Below are positions 17,244 through 25,413 of a stretch of DNA of 64,000 nucleotides, piece by piece; within the stretch, counting starts at the first letter, position 1; every line of letters starts with the position of its first letter. The translations under genes and the position numbers were made by a program. This stretch comes from Akkermansia sp. (GTDB lineage Bacteria; Verrucomicrobiota; Verrucomicrobiia; Verrucomicrobiales; Akkermansiaceae). The notes beneath the pieces were generated by a model. The model worked only from the letters and a program-made list of their open reading frames with translations, was not told the origin of the DNA and ran no database searches. The stretch lies in the NCBI GenBank assembly GCA_017435505.1, contig JAFSEZ010000042.1:1-64000 (forward strand), given 5' to 3'.

Positions 17244-17720
17244 TCAGGGGATAATGGTAAGGCGCTCATGCGCGGGTTCTTGAGTGAAAAGCAAGCCGTT
17301 GTTTTTGTATGTTTTAAGGCGGAAATGAGTAGCCGTGGAGAGCACACCATCCATGCTGGAGAGCCTCTCACTCACAAAACGGGCAACAGACATCAAATCC
17401 TGTGCCTCCACCAGCACAAGTAAATCAAAGCCACCGGAAATCAGGAAGCAGCTCTTCACCTCCGCAAAGCGAGAAATACGCGTGGCTAAGCGATCAAAAC
17501 CACCACCACGCTCCGGGGAACAACGTACTTCAATAAAAGCAGACACCCCTTTATCATCTTCGTTGACAATGGTCTGATAGCCAATGATACGCCCTTCTTT
17601 TTCGAGGGCTGCACGCTGTGCTGCGACTTCCGAAACGCACACGCCAAGGCGGTCTGCAATCTGCTGGTCGCTCAGGCGGGCATCCGCTTCCAATAATTTA
17701 AGAAGGACATCCGGGGACAT
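17244..17720 (-). CDS. Lrp/AsnC-family transcriptional regulator
   Basis: A 158-residue DNA-binding protein. The N-terminal helix-turn-helix covers LLEADARLSDQQIADRLGV and the following recognition helix. The C-terminal RAM/ACT-like ligand domain spans about 65-140 and includes IEVRCSPERGGGFDRLA and FLISGGFDLLVLVEA. The frame is open to a TTG at 17786, with further ATGs at 17753 and 17732. I choose the ATG at 17720 because a good promoter (TTGACA-16-TAATAT, 17758-17731) overlaps the upstream codons and the start point falls only a few bases before 17720. The resulting length is normal for the family. The target is probably the adjacent aminotransferase gene. Confidence 0.88.
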   Translation of the reverse strand: MSPDVLLKLLEADARLSDQQIADRLGVCVSEVAAQRAALEKEGRIIGYQTIVNEDDKGVSAFIEVRCSPERGGGFDRLATRISRFAEVKSCFLISGGFDLLVLVEAQDLMSVARFVSERLSSMDGVLSTATHFRLKTYKNNGLLFTQEPAHERLTIIP

Positions 17721-17730
17721 AACGGTAGAC

Positions 17731-17758
17731 ATATTAGCATGTAGCCTCTCCATGTCAA
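17731..17758 (-). promoter_or_regulatory. Promoter of the Lrp/AsnC-aminotransferase unit
   Basis: On the minus strand TTGACA (17758-17753), a 16-bp spacer, and TGC-TAATAT (-10 at 17736-17731, with an extended TGn). The ATG at 17720 is 10 bp beyond the -10 box, so the leader is 3-4 nt. Confidence 0.65.
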
Positions 17759-17786
17759 GCGGAATCTGGGTGCACAAAGGGTGCAA

Positions 17787-19013
17787 TTACGCATTGGTAT
17801 TTTGCGGTTCCGACTGTGGCTGAGGTGCCGTGGGAGCGGGTTGTTTCTTTTCTTTCTGCTCGGTATGCTCAGTTGCAGATTTTTCGTCTTCAGGCGGGAA
17901 CTCCACCACACCTTCAAACGCTTTCGGGAAGAACGCTCTGGCCGGGGCTTCTGCCGCGGCGATACCCTTGCGAGAGGGGATTTTGCCCGGCTCACCATCA
18001 AAATTAATCCCGCGCCGGAAAATTTCCTTATCTACACCAAACACCATGTAGCGGTGCACCTCATACGCGGCTTCCTTGCACTCCACCTTGGATTCCAGCA
18101 CCGTAAAAGCCGCACTATACCCGGCTCGCTGCAACATAGCCTGCATACGCGGGGTATGATAGCCGCCGGGGTAGCAATAAGTCGAGCAATTCCCATACCA
18201 CTTACGCAGCTTCTCACCGGATTCTTTGATTTCACGCACGATCTGGGCATCGTACGCCTCTGCATCGCCTTCCAATTTTTTCCATTCGCTGGGGTAGAGA
18301 TGGTTGCTGGAATGGCTACCGATGGTGGCACCATGCTCCATCATCTCACGAATCATCTCATGTGTCATGGAAGAACCTTGCACATTGACATAACGCGTGT
18401 ACAAAAACAAGGTGAAGGGGTAGCCATACGCCCGCAGGACGGGGTACGCATCCGTGTACACGCTTTTCCACCCGTCATCAATGGTGATGAGCACGCAACG
18501 AGCGGGCAACATACGCGAGCCGTGGCGCCATTCCAAAAAGTCCTGCATGGAAATGACGGTCAGACCTGCGTCCCGAATGTACTGCATCTGCTGGCAGAAC
18601 TCCGCTGTACGCATCAACATTTCAGTAGGGCGCTTGCTGTTGCTGAAGTTGTGATAGCCGAGCACGGCCACACGGGTAGACTCGCGCGGCACGAGCGGTT
18701 GTGCAAAGCGAGAAGTCACCCAATCACCCTCCGGCGAGCGGCGCCCCAAGCCGGCGTAGATGGGCTTGACCTCCGGGTATTGAAATTGCCACGCATGGGG
18801 TGATGCCTCATGGGAGAGCGCGAAATCCGGCACAACAGGCTCCGGCAAGCGCACACTCTGCAAATCATCCACCGTATCCTCCGCCTCACAAGCATAAAGG
18901 GGGCAGGGATTCCACTGTCCCACATGGTGAGACGGCACCACCCGATTTGCCGCGATTGTCGGCACGGCAAGCATCAGCCAAGCGGCTATCGGAACTGCCA
19001 GCTTCTGCATCAT
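17787..19013 (-). CDS. Secreted polysaccharide deacetylase (NodB domain)
   Basis: A 408-residue exported protein. The signal peptide is about MMQKLAVPIAAWLMLAVPT followed by IAA. The NodB domain (about 155-335) shows VLITIDDGWKS, with the catalytic-base/metal aspartates of motif 1, and the metal histidines in ATIGSHSSNH (motif 2, HxxxH). A later YCYPGGYHTPRMQ matches the motif 3 region. It is expected to remove acetyl groups from an N-acetylated glycan in the periplasm or at the surface. The C-terminus after about 370 is a Glu/Lys- then Pro/Gln-rich tail with no fold. It lies 5 bp after rlmI. The extended N-terminal region (30-150) is not assigned. Confidence 0.85.
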   Translation of the reverse strand: MMQKLAVPIAAWLMLAVPTIAANRVVPSHHVGQWNPCPLYACEAEDTVDDLQSVRLPEPVVPDFALSHEASPHAWQFQYPEVKPIYAGLGRRSPEGDWVTSRFAQPLVPRESTRVAVLGYHNFSNSKRPTEMLMRTAEFCQQMQYIRDAGLTVISMQDFLEWRHGSRMLPARCVLITIDDGWKSVYTDAYPVLRAYGYPFTLFLYTRYVNVQGSSMTHEMIREMMEHGATIGSHSSNHLYPSEWKKLEGDAEAYDAQIVREIKESGEKLRKWYGNCSTYCYPGGYHTPRMQAMLQRAGYSAAFTVLESKVECKEAAYEVHRYMVFGVDKEIFRRGINFDGEPGKIPSRKGIAAAEAPARAFFPKAFEGVVEFPPEDEKSATEHTEQKEKKQPAPTAPQPQSEPQNTNA

Positions 19014-19018
19014 GCGCC

Positions 19019-20203
19019 TTAACGACCGGGCACCATCTCAAAGGTGAACCCTTTTAAGTATTCAGTTTCGGGAATATTGAGCAACACAGGGTGATCTACG
19101 CTCTGCCCGTGAGCTGCCACCATGCGCAGCGTACTGTGGCCGTCTACCGCAGCATCCGCAATCGTCTGGCGGAACAGAGAGGCACTTACATGGTGCGAGC
19201 AACAGAAGGTGGAAAGCAACCCACCCACCGGCAGCATTTGCATGGCACGCAGGTGAATCTCCTTGTAGCCGCGCATGGCCCCATTGAGGCTCTTCTTGTT
19301 GCGAGTGAAACTCGGCGGGTCAAGTATGATGAGATCCCACTTCGGGTCAGCACCCTGGCGCACAGCGTCGCTCTCGCGTTTCAGGAAATCAAAGGCATTT
19401 TCAGCAATGGCTTCCACCTCCACACCATTCAACTCCGCATTGCGGCGCACAGAAGCAACGGCATCTTCCGAGATGTCTACTGCGGTCACGCTGGCGGCAC
19501 CGGCCTTGGCACATGCGAGGGCAAAGCCGCCTTGGTTGCAGAAGCAATCCAGCACGCGGCGACCACGTGCCAAGCGAGCGACATCGCGGTAATTCTGCAA
19601 CTGGTCCAGATACAGGCCTGTTTTCTGCCCGGTTGCCAAATCAACCATAAACTTAATACCACGGCCCGTGGCTTCGAACGGCGCCGGCATTTCACCGCAG
19701 GCCACATACGTTTCAGGCTCAATCCCCTCTGCCAAAAGCATGGGAGAATCATTGCGCACGATGATACATGCAGGTTGCAGCAAATCGCCCAGGATATCGC
19801 GTATCAAACCCAAGCGCTGATACATGGCAAGAGTAAGCGTTTGCACCACCAACACATCGGCGTAGCGATCCACAATCAAACCGGGCAGGCCATCACTTTC
19901 GCTCCACACCAAGCGCACCAAATTCTCACCGGGCAACCAGCGCTCGCGCAGCATGGCAGCTTGGGAAATGCGACGCGCAAAAAAATCACGATCCAAATCC
20001 TGTTTACGGCGAGAGAAGCGGCGGGCCACAATCTGCGAGTGCGGATTGTACATGGCAGAGCCCAAATAATGATCGCGCTGGTCTTTCAGCAACACGACAT
20101 CTCCGGGTGAGGGATTGCCGAATACCGTCCGCACTTCCGTGCCGTAAACCCAGTCATGTCCATGAAAAATACGAGCCTTGGGAGCTATGATAAGACCTGC
20201 CAT
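19019..20203 (-). CDS. rlmI: RlmI-like class I rRNA methyltransferase
   Basis: A 394-residue cytosolic protein with a PUA-like N-terminal domain (HDWVYGTEVRTVFGNPSPGD) and a Rossmann methyltransferase domain. The SAM motif is RVLDCFCNQGGFALACA, motif IV is LIILDPPSF, and SVTAVDISEDAV is the acidic loop. This layout matches the YccW/RlmI family, which methylates C5 of a 23S rRNA cytosine; the catalytic cysteine is expected in LSTFCCSHHVS. Start 20203 is chosen over the upstream ATG/GTG at 20242 because the promoter at 20242-20214 covers those codons and predicts a leader of about 3 nt. It heads the long minus-strand block. Confidence 0.88.
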   Translation of the reverse strand: MAGLIIAPKARIFHGHDWVYGTEVRTVFGNPSPGDVVLLKDQRDHYLGSAMYNPHSQIVARRFSRRKQDLDRDFFARRISQAAMLRERWLPGENLVRLVWSESDGLPGLIVDRYADVLVVQTLTLAMYQRLGLIRDILGDLLQPACIIVRNDSPMLLAEGIEPETYVACGEMPAPFEATGRGIKFMVDLATGQKTGLYLDQLQNYRDVARLARGRRVLDCFCNQGGFALACAKAGAASVTAVDISEDAVASVRRNAELNGVEVEAIAENAFDFLKRESDAVRQGADPKWDLIILDPPSFTRNKKSLNGAMRGYKEIHLRAMQMLPVGGLLSTFCCSHHVSASLFRQTIADAAVDGHSTLRMVAAHGQSVDHPVLLNIPETEYLKGFTFEMVPGR

Positions 20204-20213
20204 AACGAGCCCG

Positions 20214-20242
20214 ACCATACCGCAAACGCGCCTTTCAGTCAA
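20214..20242 (-). promoter_or_regulatory. Promoter of rlmI
   Basis: On the minus strand TTGACT (20242-20237) and TATGGT (20219-20214) are 17 bp apart, and the ATG at 20203 follows after 10 bp. A small inverted repeat CAACAA/TTGTTG lies upstream at 20256-20272. Confidence 0.6.
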
Positions 20243-20357
20243 TGCTAAAAGCTCTCAACAAACTGATTGTTGGTTTGTAAAAGCATGGCCACCCCCTTTT
20301 GCGCGGCTCTCTTCATGAGCTCAGAGGCTCAATATTCCGACTCCCCTCTCGCCCAGC

Positions 20358-20386
20358 TTGACACACCGACTATCCAACGCTACAAT
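20358..20386 (+). promoter_or_regulatory. Promoter implying a leaderless nuclease mRNA
   Basis: TTGACA (20358-20363) and TACAAT (20381-20386) are 17 bp apart. Five bases later comes the ATG at 20392, where the start point is expected. Confidence 0.7.
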
Positions 20387-20391
20387 GCGGC

Positions 20392-21057
20392 ATGCGCTGC
20401 TGCAACCTTCTTCGCCCACTTCTTTTCCTTCTGCTCGCAATTACCTTTGTCTTGGGAGCGGAGGCAAAAAGCATCAGTGGTATATGCGTGGGTGTAACAG
20501 ATGGAGATACGGCCACGGTGCAAACGGCAGATGAAGATAAAATCACCGTGCGATTTCAAGGTATTGATGCACCGGAAAGCAGCCAAAAATACGGGCAGGA
20601 ATCCAAAGAGAAGCTTAGCTCTCTCATCTTAGGAAAAAAGGTGAGAGTCGTAGTCATCGGCAAAGACCATTACAAACGCACCTTGGGTCATGTGTATGTG
20701 GGCAAGCTACACATCAATGCGGAGATGGTACGCAGCGGCTTAGCGTGGCATTATGTGCAATACGCACCTGATGACACCGAGCTGGCCAGAGCCCAGCGCA
20801 AAGCACGTGCCGCCCGCAATGGGTTGTGGAAAGATAGGAATCCCCTGCCTCCCTGGCAATGGCGCAAAGCCAAGCGAGAAGTCTCCGGCGGCAAGGCAGA
20901 GCGCCGCTCCACCCCGCCAGATGGCAAATACTGGGTATCCAAAGCAGGCAAAATTCACAACAAGAGCTGCGAGGCATACGGCATCTCCCCCAACGGCATC
21001 TACACCAACAATCCGCAGGGTGTCAACTGCAAGGCCTGTGGCGGCACGGGACGTTAA
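20392..21057 (+). CDS. Secreted thermonuclease-family protein (SNase-like)
   Basis: A 221-residue exported protein. The signal peptide is about 1-25 (LLRPLLFLLLAITFVLGAEA). The SNase domain (about 28-150) has VGVTDGDTATV, with the calcium-binding aspartate, and VRFQGIDAPESSQKYG, with the R..D..E catalytic set. The second catalytic arginine is in HYKRTLGHVYV. A C-terminal extension of about 60 residues has a cysteine cluster (NKSCEAYG and VNCKACGGTG) that may bind a metal; this extension is known in some SNase-like proteins. The start is fixed by the promoter whose -10 box ends five bases before the ATG. The 3' end overlaps the convergent tag gene by 4 bp. Confidence 0.9.
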   Translation: MRCCNLLRPLLFLLLAITFVLGAEAKSISGICVGVTDGDTATVQTADEDKITVRFQGIDAPESSQKYGQESKEKLSSLILGKKVRVVVIGKDHYKRTLGHVYVGKLHINAEMVRSGLAWHYVQYAPDDTELARAQRKARAARNGLWKDRNPLPPWQWRKAKREVSGGKAERRSTPPDGKYWVSKAGKIHNKSCEAYGISPNGIYTNNPQGVNCKACGGTGR

Positions 21058-21635
21058 GGTTCGTTCCCCTGCCCTGCAGCGTGCAGGTAGCACTCCGGCC
21101 CGTGGGCCTGAATCAGACCCACCGCCTGCATCCATGAATACATGGTGACAGAGCCCACAAAACGCATTCCGCGGCGTTTCAAATCACGCGAGATGGCATC
21201 CGATACAGGAGAGCTTGTCCGCTCGTGATAAGGCTCATACAGGGGTTCGCCACCCACAAAAGCGGCTACATACGCAGCAAAGGAGCCAAACTCTGCCTGA
21301 ATTTGCAAGAACACGCGGCTGTTGGTAATGGCTGCTTCAATCTTGCCCCGGTGGCGGATGATACCGGTGTTCTGCATCAATGCGTCCACTTCCTTTTCAG
21401 CAAATTGAGCCACTTTTTCCACCTGAAAATCGGCAAACGCAGCGCGGAAAGCCGCCCGCTTGTTCAACACGCATTCCCAAGATAGCCCCGCCACAAAACT
21501 TTCCAGCACCAGCATCTCGTACAGGTAAGCATCCTCCCGATACGGCACTCCCCACTCTGTGTCGTGATAGCACACGTAGAGTGGGTTGTGCTCGTTCACC
21601 CAGCGGCAACGCGATACTGGTGCAGCTCCCGGCAT
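21054..21635 (-). CDS. tag: DNA-3-methyladenine glycosylase I
   Basis: A 193-residue cytosolic base-excision enzyme that removes 3-methyladenine. Family features are RCRWVNEHNPLYVCYHDTEWG at the N-terminus (split here as RCRWV and YHDTEWGVP), LVLESFVAGLSWECVLNKR and the helix-hairpin-helix region. The zinc ligands expected for TAG are all present: the first Cys and His, and His/Cys in AHGPEC near the C-terminus. The frame opens at 21707, but the ATG at 21635 lies 8 bp after the stop of the upstream dehydrogenase gene and gives the normal length, so I use it. It is likely cotranscribed with the dehydrogenase and flavoprotein genes. Confidence 0.93.
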   Translation of the reverse strand: MPGAAPVSRCRWVNEHNPLYVCYHDTEWGVPYREDAYLYEMLVLESFVAGLSWECVLNKRAAFRAAFADFQVEKVAQFAEKEVDALMQNTGIIRHRGKIEAAITNSRVFLQIQAEFGSFAAYVAAFVGGEPLYEPYHERTSSPVSDAISRDLKRRGMRFVGSVTMYSWMQAVGLIQAHGPECYLHAAGQGNEP

Positions 21636-21642
21636 CACCCGC

Positions 21643-22812
21643 TCAAAGGCTCTGCTGCAATATACTGCGCACCTCTGCCGTGGTGAGGTCGGGCTTGTAA
21701 CCGCCACGTAGCAGGAATGTGCCCTCGGCTATGCCATCCAGCATCTCCTCGGTGGCTCCCAGCTCGCGCAGGGAAAGCACTAAGCCGATTTCCTGCATCC
21801 AAGCGCACATACAATCCAAACCCTCCAGCGCGATTTCTTCATCACTCTTCCCCTCTGCATTCACCCCCCACACCGCTTGGGCAAAACGCTTGAACTTAGC
21901 CAAGCCCAAGGGCAAAATGAAACGATAGTAGGGCAAGGAAACAGCAGCCAGGGTCATACCGTGGGTGGCATCGGTATAGGCTCCCACAGACTGCCCCATC
22001 ATGTGCACCATCCAGTCGGTTGTCTTACCCTTGGAGATAAGGGTATTGAGCGCCCAGGTTGCCGTCCACATGATATTGCTGCGGGCCTCATAATCCTGCG
22101 AATTGCGGGCAGCCACGCGGCTGGCTGTAATGAGCGAGCGCATAAGCCCCTCTGCCATATAATCGCTGGTGTTATCATCCGTACCGGAGAGATATTGCTC
22201 CAAGATGTGAGACATGATATCAAAACACCCGGCCACCATCTGATAGCGCGGCAGCGTAAGGGTGAGCTCCGGGTTGAGGATGGAGAAACGGGGGAATACG
22301 AGGTCATCAAACACGCGCCCGATTTTGCGCTTGATGGCGTGATTCGTGATGACAGAGCCGCCATTCATCTCGCTGCCCGTGCCGGCCATGGTCAGCACAC
22401 AGCCCACGGGGATGATGGGATTATCCACCGGGGCCATGCGTATGTAGTATTTTTCCCACGGGTCATCCGTGCACCAAGCCGCCACAGACACAGCCTTGGC
22501 ATAGTCGCACACGGAGCCGCCGCCCACCGCCAAAATGAGGTCAGCCTTGCAATCGCGGGCACGCTGCGCCCCCTCTGCCAATTTTTCCACAGTGGGGTTG
22601 GGCATCACCCCCGGGTCTTCGGTGATTTGCTTGCCCGCAGCCTGCAATATGGCCACAATTTTATCATACAAGCCGCTTTTCTTGATAGATTGCTTGCCAT
22701 AGGTCAGCAATACGGACGGGCCGTAATGGCAAAGCTCCTCGCCCAGCTTATCCAGCGAAGCGGGGCCGAAATGCAAGCGAGTCGGGTTGGAATAAGTGAA
22801 TGTACCGTTCAT
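21643..22812 (-). CDS. Iron-containing alcohol dehydrogenase (BdhA/YqhD-like)
   Basis: A 389-residue cytosolic group III alcohol dehydrogenase. The nucleotide-binding loop is LILAVGGGSVCDYAKAV near residue 95. The metal site uses an aspartate/histidine pair in CFDIMSHILEQY and two histidines in VHMMGQSVGAYTDATHG. N-terminal FTYSNPTRLHFGPASLDKL is the usual opening of NADPH-dependent butanol-dehydrogenase-like enzymes that reduce aldehydes. It sits 28 bp after the flavodoxin-like gene and 8 bp before tag. A role in aldehyde removal or fermentative redox balance is inference. Confidence 0.92.
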   Translation of the reverse strand: MNGTFTYSNPTRLHFGPASLDKLGEELCHYGPSVLLTYGKQSIKKSGLYDKIVAILQAAGKQITEDPGVMPNPTVEKLAEGAQRARDCKADLILAVGGGSVCDYAKAVSVAAWCTDDPWEKYYIRMAPVDNPIIPVGCVLTMAGTGSEMNGGSVITNHAIKRKIGRVFDDLVFPRFSILNPELTLTLPRYQMVAGCFDIMSHILEQYLSGTDDNTSDYMAEGLMRSLITASRVAARNSQDYEARSNIMWTATWALNTLISKGKTTDWMVHMMGQSVGAYTDATHGMTLAAVSLPYYRFILPLGLAKFKRFAQAVWGVNAEGKSDEEIALEGLDCMCAWMQEIGLVLSLRELGATEEMLDGIAEGTFLLRGGYKPDLTTAEVRSILQQSL

Positions 22813-22840
22813 GATAGGATTGCGTTTTTACGTGTTCAGA

Positions 22841-23377
22841 TTAAACTTGGGAGCCCATTTGGCGGGCTGCTTCCAAAGCGGGATGCCCCACGATGGTATT
22901 CTGCTCATACACACCGCCGGCAAAGACCTGCCCGGCCACGCGGGCTTGCTCAAAGCACTCCACCCAGCCGCCAAGGCCCTTGAAGGCGCGATCGGGGGTC
23001 GCGCCTTCATCTTCTGCGGCGGTAGCAAGCAGGTATATATCGCGGAACTTGTAGGGCGCACTATAAATAGACACCGTGCGATCCAAAAGTGTCTTTAGCT
23101 GGCCGCTCATTTCATAAAAATAGATAGGTGTGGCAAAGGCCACCACATCGGCCGCCTGAATCTTGCTGATGATGGCGGGTGCATCATCCGGCGCCACACA
23201 GCGCCCTGTCTTTTGGCAGGCATAGCATGCCGTGCAAAAGCGTATTTCTTTCCCCTTCAGCGAGATAGTTTCCACGGCATGTCCGGCAGCTTTTGCTCCC
23301 TCGGCAAAGGCCGCGGCCAAAGCATCCGAATTGCTGTGCGCACGCAAACTTGTGCTTATAATCAGGACGTGTTTCAT
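22841..23377 (-). CDS. Flavodoxin-fold NAD(P)H-dependent oxidoreductase
   Basis: A 178-residue cytosolic flavoprotein. The FMN phosphate loop is IISTSLRAHSNSDALAAAF at residues 6-24. CTACYACQKTGRC gives a conserved Cys-rich turn seen in this NADPH-dependent FMN-reductase group, and the flavin-ring loop is FATPIYFYEMSGQLKTLLDR. The electron acceptor is unknown. The ATG at 23377 is used; longer frames start inside the promoter at 23426-23397. It heads the flavoprotein-dehydrogenase-tag transcription unit and is divergent from the pst genes. Confidence 0.88.
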   Translation of the reverse strand: MKHVLIISTSLRAHSNSDALAAAFAEGAKAAGHAVETISLKGKEIRFCTACYACQKTGRCVAPDDAPAIISKIQAADVVAFATPIYFYEMSGQLKTLLDRTVSIYSAPYKFRDIYLLATAAEDEGATPDRAFKGLGGWVECFEQARVAGQVFAGGVYEQNTIVGHPALEAARQMGSQV

Positions 23378-23396
23378 GGTCAGAATCAGCCCTTGT

Positions 23397-23426
23397 ATTG
23401 TACGCCGCAAATAGCTCTTTCGTCAA
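23397..23426 (-). promoter_or_regulatory. Promoter of the flavoprotein-dehydrogenase-tag unit
   Basis: On the minus strand TTGACG (23426-23421), 18 bp, TACAAT (23402-23397). The ATG at 23377 lies 19 bp downstream. Confidence 0.6.
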
Positions 23427-23462
23427 ACCTATTTTCTCCGAGGAGCGCCGCAATGTGCAGAA

Positions 23463-23478
23463 TGTGACAATTGTGACA
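23463..23478 (+). promoter_or_regulatory. Paired TGTGACA direct repeat upstream of pstC
   Basis: TGTGACA occurs at 23463-23469 and again at 23472-23478, 9 bp apart, about 60 bp before the pstC ATG. A phosphate-responsive regulator is an obvious candidate binder, but the spacing differs from the 11-bp phasing of the classical PhoB box, so the assignment is weak. Confidence 0.3.
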
Positions 23479-23538
23479 TATTCTTCAAGGCGGTATCTTC
23501 ACAGTCAAATACTTGTCTCTGCGCCGTTGGCGTACATA

Positions 23539-24504
23539 ATGAAAGCAACAAACACAAACTCTCACACATCCATGCAACGCGCAGATAATACATTTCGCTT
23601 CTTTTGTTTCGCATGCGCCGGTATCGCAGGTCTACTCATGGCCGCAATCTTCGCGCAGCTTCTTATACACTCGACAGAAACCTGGGAGCATTTTGGGCTC
23701 TCATTTATCTGGAGTTGCCAGTGGGATCCGGCACAAGATGATTACGGAGCACTCCCCCACATTGCAGGCACATTGCTCACCACGGCCATTGCCTTATTGT
23801 TGGCCATACCACTCGCTTTTGCCAGTGCCTTACTCACATCGGAATCAACCGGCTGGCTTAACAAGGTGCTGAGCCAATGCATTGATTTATTGGCGGCCAT
23901 TCCATCCGTCATCTACGGCATGTGGGGGCTTTTTGTGTTGGTGCCCATCATGCAAGACTATGTTCAACCGTTTTTGGCACAGGAGATGGGGCTCATCCAT
24001 CTTCCCGGATGTGCCTGGTTGTTGGGAGAAGATGGCTACGGCAGTGGGTTCGGCTTTCTCACCGCCGGCATGATTTTAGCGCTCATGATACTCCCCTACA
24101 TCAGCGCGGTCATGCGAGATGTTTTTCATTTAACCCCCGCCATGTTACGCGAATCTGCCTATGGTTTGGGCTGTACCCGCTGGGAAGTCACGCGTGATGT
24201 GGTTGTCCGTTATGGGATACGGGGTATTTTAGGAGGTATTTTCATAGGCATGGGGAGAGCCCTTGGTGAAACCATGGCTGTGCTCTTTGTCATTGGCAAC
24301 ATGATGGAGCTCCCCGCCGGGCTTTACTCCAGCGGGACCACCATTGCGGCCACGCTGGCCAACAACTTTGCAGAAGCCATGGGATTGCAGAAAAGTGCGT
24401 TGTTTGCATTGGGTCTTCTCCTGCTCCTCATGTGTTTCGCTATTCAATTTGCCTCTCAATACTACCTCAACCGCATCAGCAAATACAGAAGCGACGCGCT
24501 TTAA
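23539..24504 (+). CDS. pstC: Phosphate ABC transporter permease PstC
   Basis: A 321-residue inner-membrane permease of the high-affinity phosphate importer. About six hydrophobic helices are visible. The ABC-coupling EAA-type loop is AYGLGCTRWEVTRDVV followed by GIFIGMGRALGETMAVLFV. The C-terminal FASQYYLNRISK is cytoplasmic. I start at the ATG at 23539; the open frame continues upstream through the intergenic region, but that part has no hydrophobic or conserved character. It is the first gene of pstC-pstA-pstB-phoU. The periplasmic binding protein gene is not in front, as is usual, but lies convergent beyond phoU. Confidence 0.95.
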   Translation: MKATNTNSHTSMQRADNTFRFFCFACAGIAGLLMAAIFAQLLIHSTETWEHFGLSFIWSCQWDPAQDDYGALPHIAGTLLTTAIALLLAIPLAFASALLTSESTGWLNKVLSQCIDLLAAIPSVIYGMWGLFVLVPIMQDYVQPFLAQEMGLIHLPGCAWLLGEDGYGSGFGFLTAGMILALMILPYISAVMRDVFHLTPAMLRESAYGLGCTRWEVTRDVVVRYGIRGILGGIFIGMGRALGETMAVLFVIGNMMELPAGLYSSGTTIAATLANNFAEAMGLQKSALFALGLLLLLMCFAIQFASQYYLNRISKYRSDAL

Positions 24505-24543
24505 TCCTCTTTTCCCCTATACAAATCCACCTTTTTACATCAT

Positions 24544-25413
24544 ATGACAACTCTTCAAAACGCAAGGAAACGCCCCATCTTCTTCCGCAAGGCTGCAACC
24601 ACCATTTTGAGTTGCTTTACTTTTCTATCCCTATGTTTGGCCATCAGTTGCATGTGCTGGATTCTCATCACCGTGTTTTCTCATGGCATGTCTGCCATTT
24701 CTCCCGGCTTTCTCCTCCATATCTCCAAACCATACGGAGAATCGGAGGGGGGCATTGCCAATGCTTTGCTGGGCACCTTGTGTATCACGCTCGGTTCTAT
24801 ACTCATAGCCGTGCCACCTGCATTGGCAGCCGGCATTTACCTGTCCGAATTCGGCAAACAAAGCCGGGTTGCCATCATGCTGCGTTTTTGCGCCAATGTT
24901 CTTATGGGGATACCTTCTATCCTTGTGGGGCTTTTTGTTTATGTGCTACTTGTTGTCAGCACGGGGCATTTCTCCGGTTTTGCCGGCAGTGTAGCACTGG
25001 CCATCATCATGTTCCCGGTTATCATGCGCACCACGGAAGACATGTTGAGCATGGTCCCGAACACCCTGCGGGAAGCTTCTCTTGCGCTGGGGATGACTCG
25101 CATGCGCGCCACTCTCTGCATTGTCGCTCGCAGTGCAAAAAACGGACTGGCTACAGGTATTTTGTTGGCGTTAGCTCGTGTAAGCGGCGAAACCGCACCC
25201 CTGCTTTTCACTGCTATGTTTGCCGACACTTGGCCCACTAGCTTCTTCACCAATCCCACGGCAAACATCCCCGTCCTCATGACAGAATACACCACTAATT
25301 CTCCCTTTGAATCCATGCACAGCCTTGGTTGGGGTGCTGCTTTTATCATTACTTTCATTATTCTTCTTATCAATCTGACAACACGATTATTCTTCCATGA
25401 AAACAAACATTAA
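24544..25413 (+). CDS. pstA: Phosphate ABC transporter permease PstA
   Basis: A 289-residue inner-membrane permease, the partner of PstC. Six hydrophobic helices are visible, the first near residues 20-45. The coupling loop reads [19 protein letters not shown] followed by [16 protein letters not shown], characteristic of PstA. The start at 24544 lies 39 bp after pstC. Its last 17 bp overlap the first codons of pstB, indicating translational coupling. Confidence 0.95.
   Translation: MTTLQNARKRPIFFRKAATTILSCFTFLSLCLAISCMCWILITVFSHGMSAISPGFLLHISKPYGESEGGIANALLGTLCITLGSILIAVPPALAAGIYLSEFGKQSRVAIMLRFCANVLMGIPSILVGLFVYVLLVVSTGHFSGFAGSVALAIIMFPVIMRTTEDMLSMVPNTLREASLALGMTRMRATLCIVARSAKNGLATGILLALARVSGETAPLLFTAMFADTWPTSFFTNPTANIPVLMTEYTTNSPFESMHSLGWGAAFIITFIILLINLTTRLFFHENKH

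Noticed and set aside
23463-23478. Classical PhoB box before pstC
   Set aside because: The direct repeats have 9-bp spacing and a TGTGACA core instead of two CTGTCAT-like sites 11 bp apart; kept only as a weak regulatory candidate.
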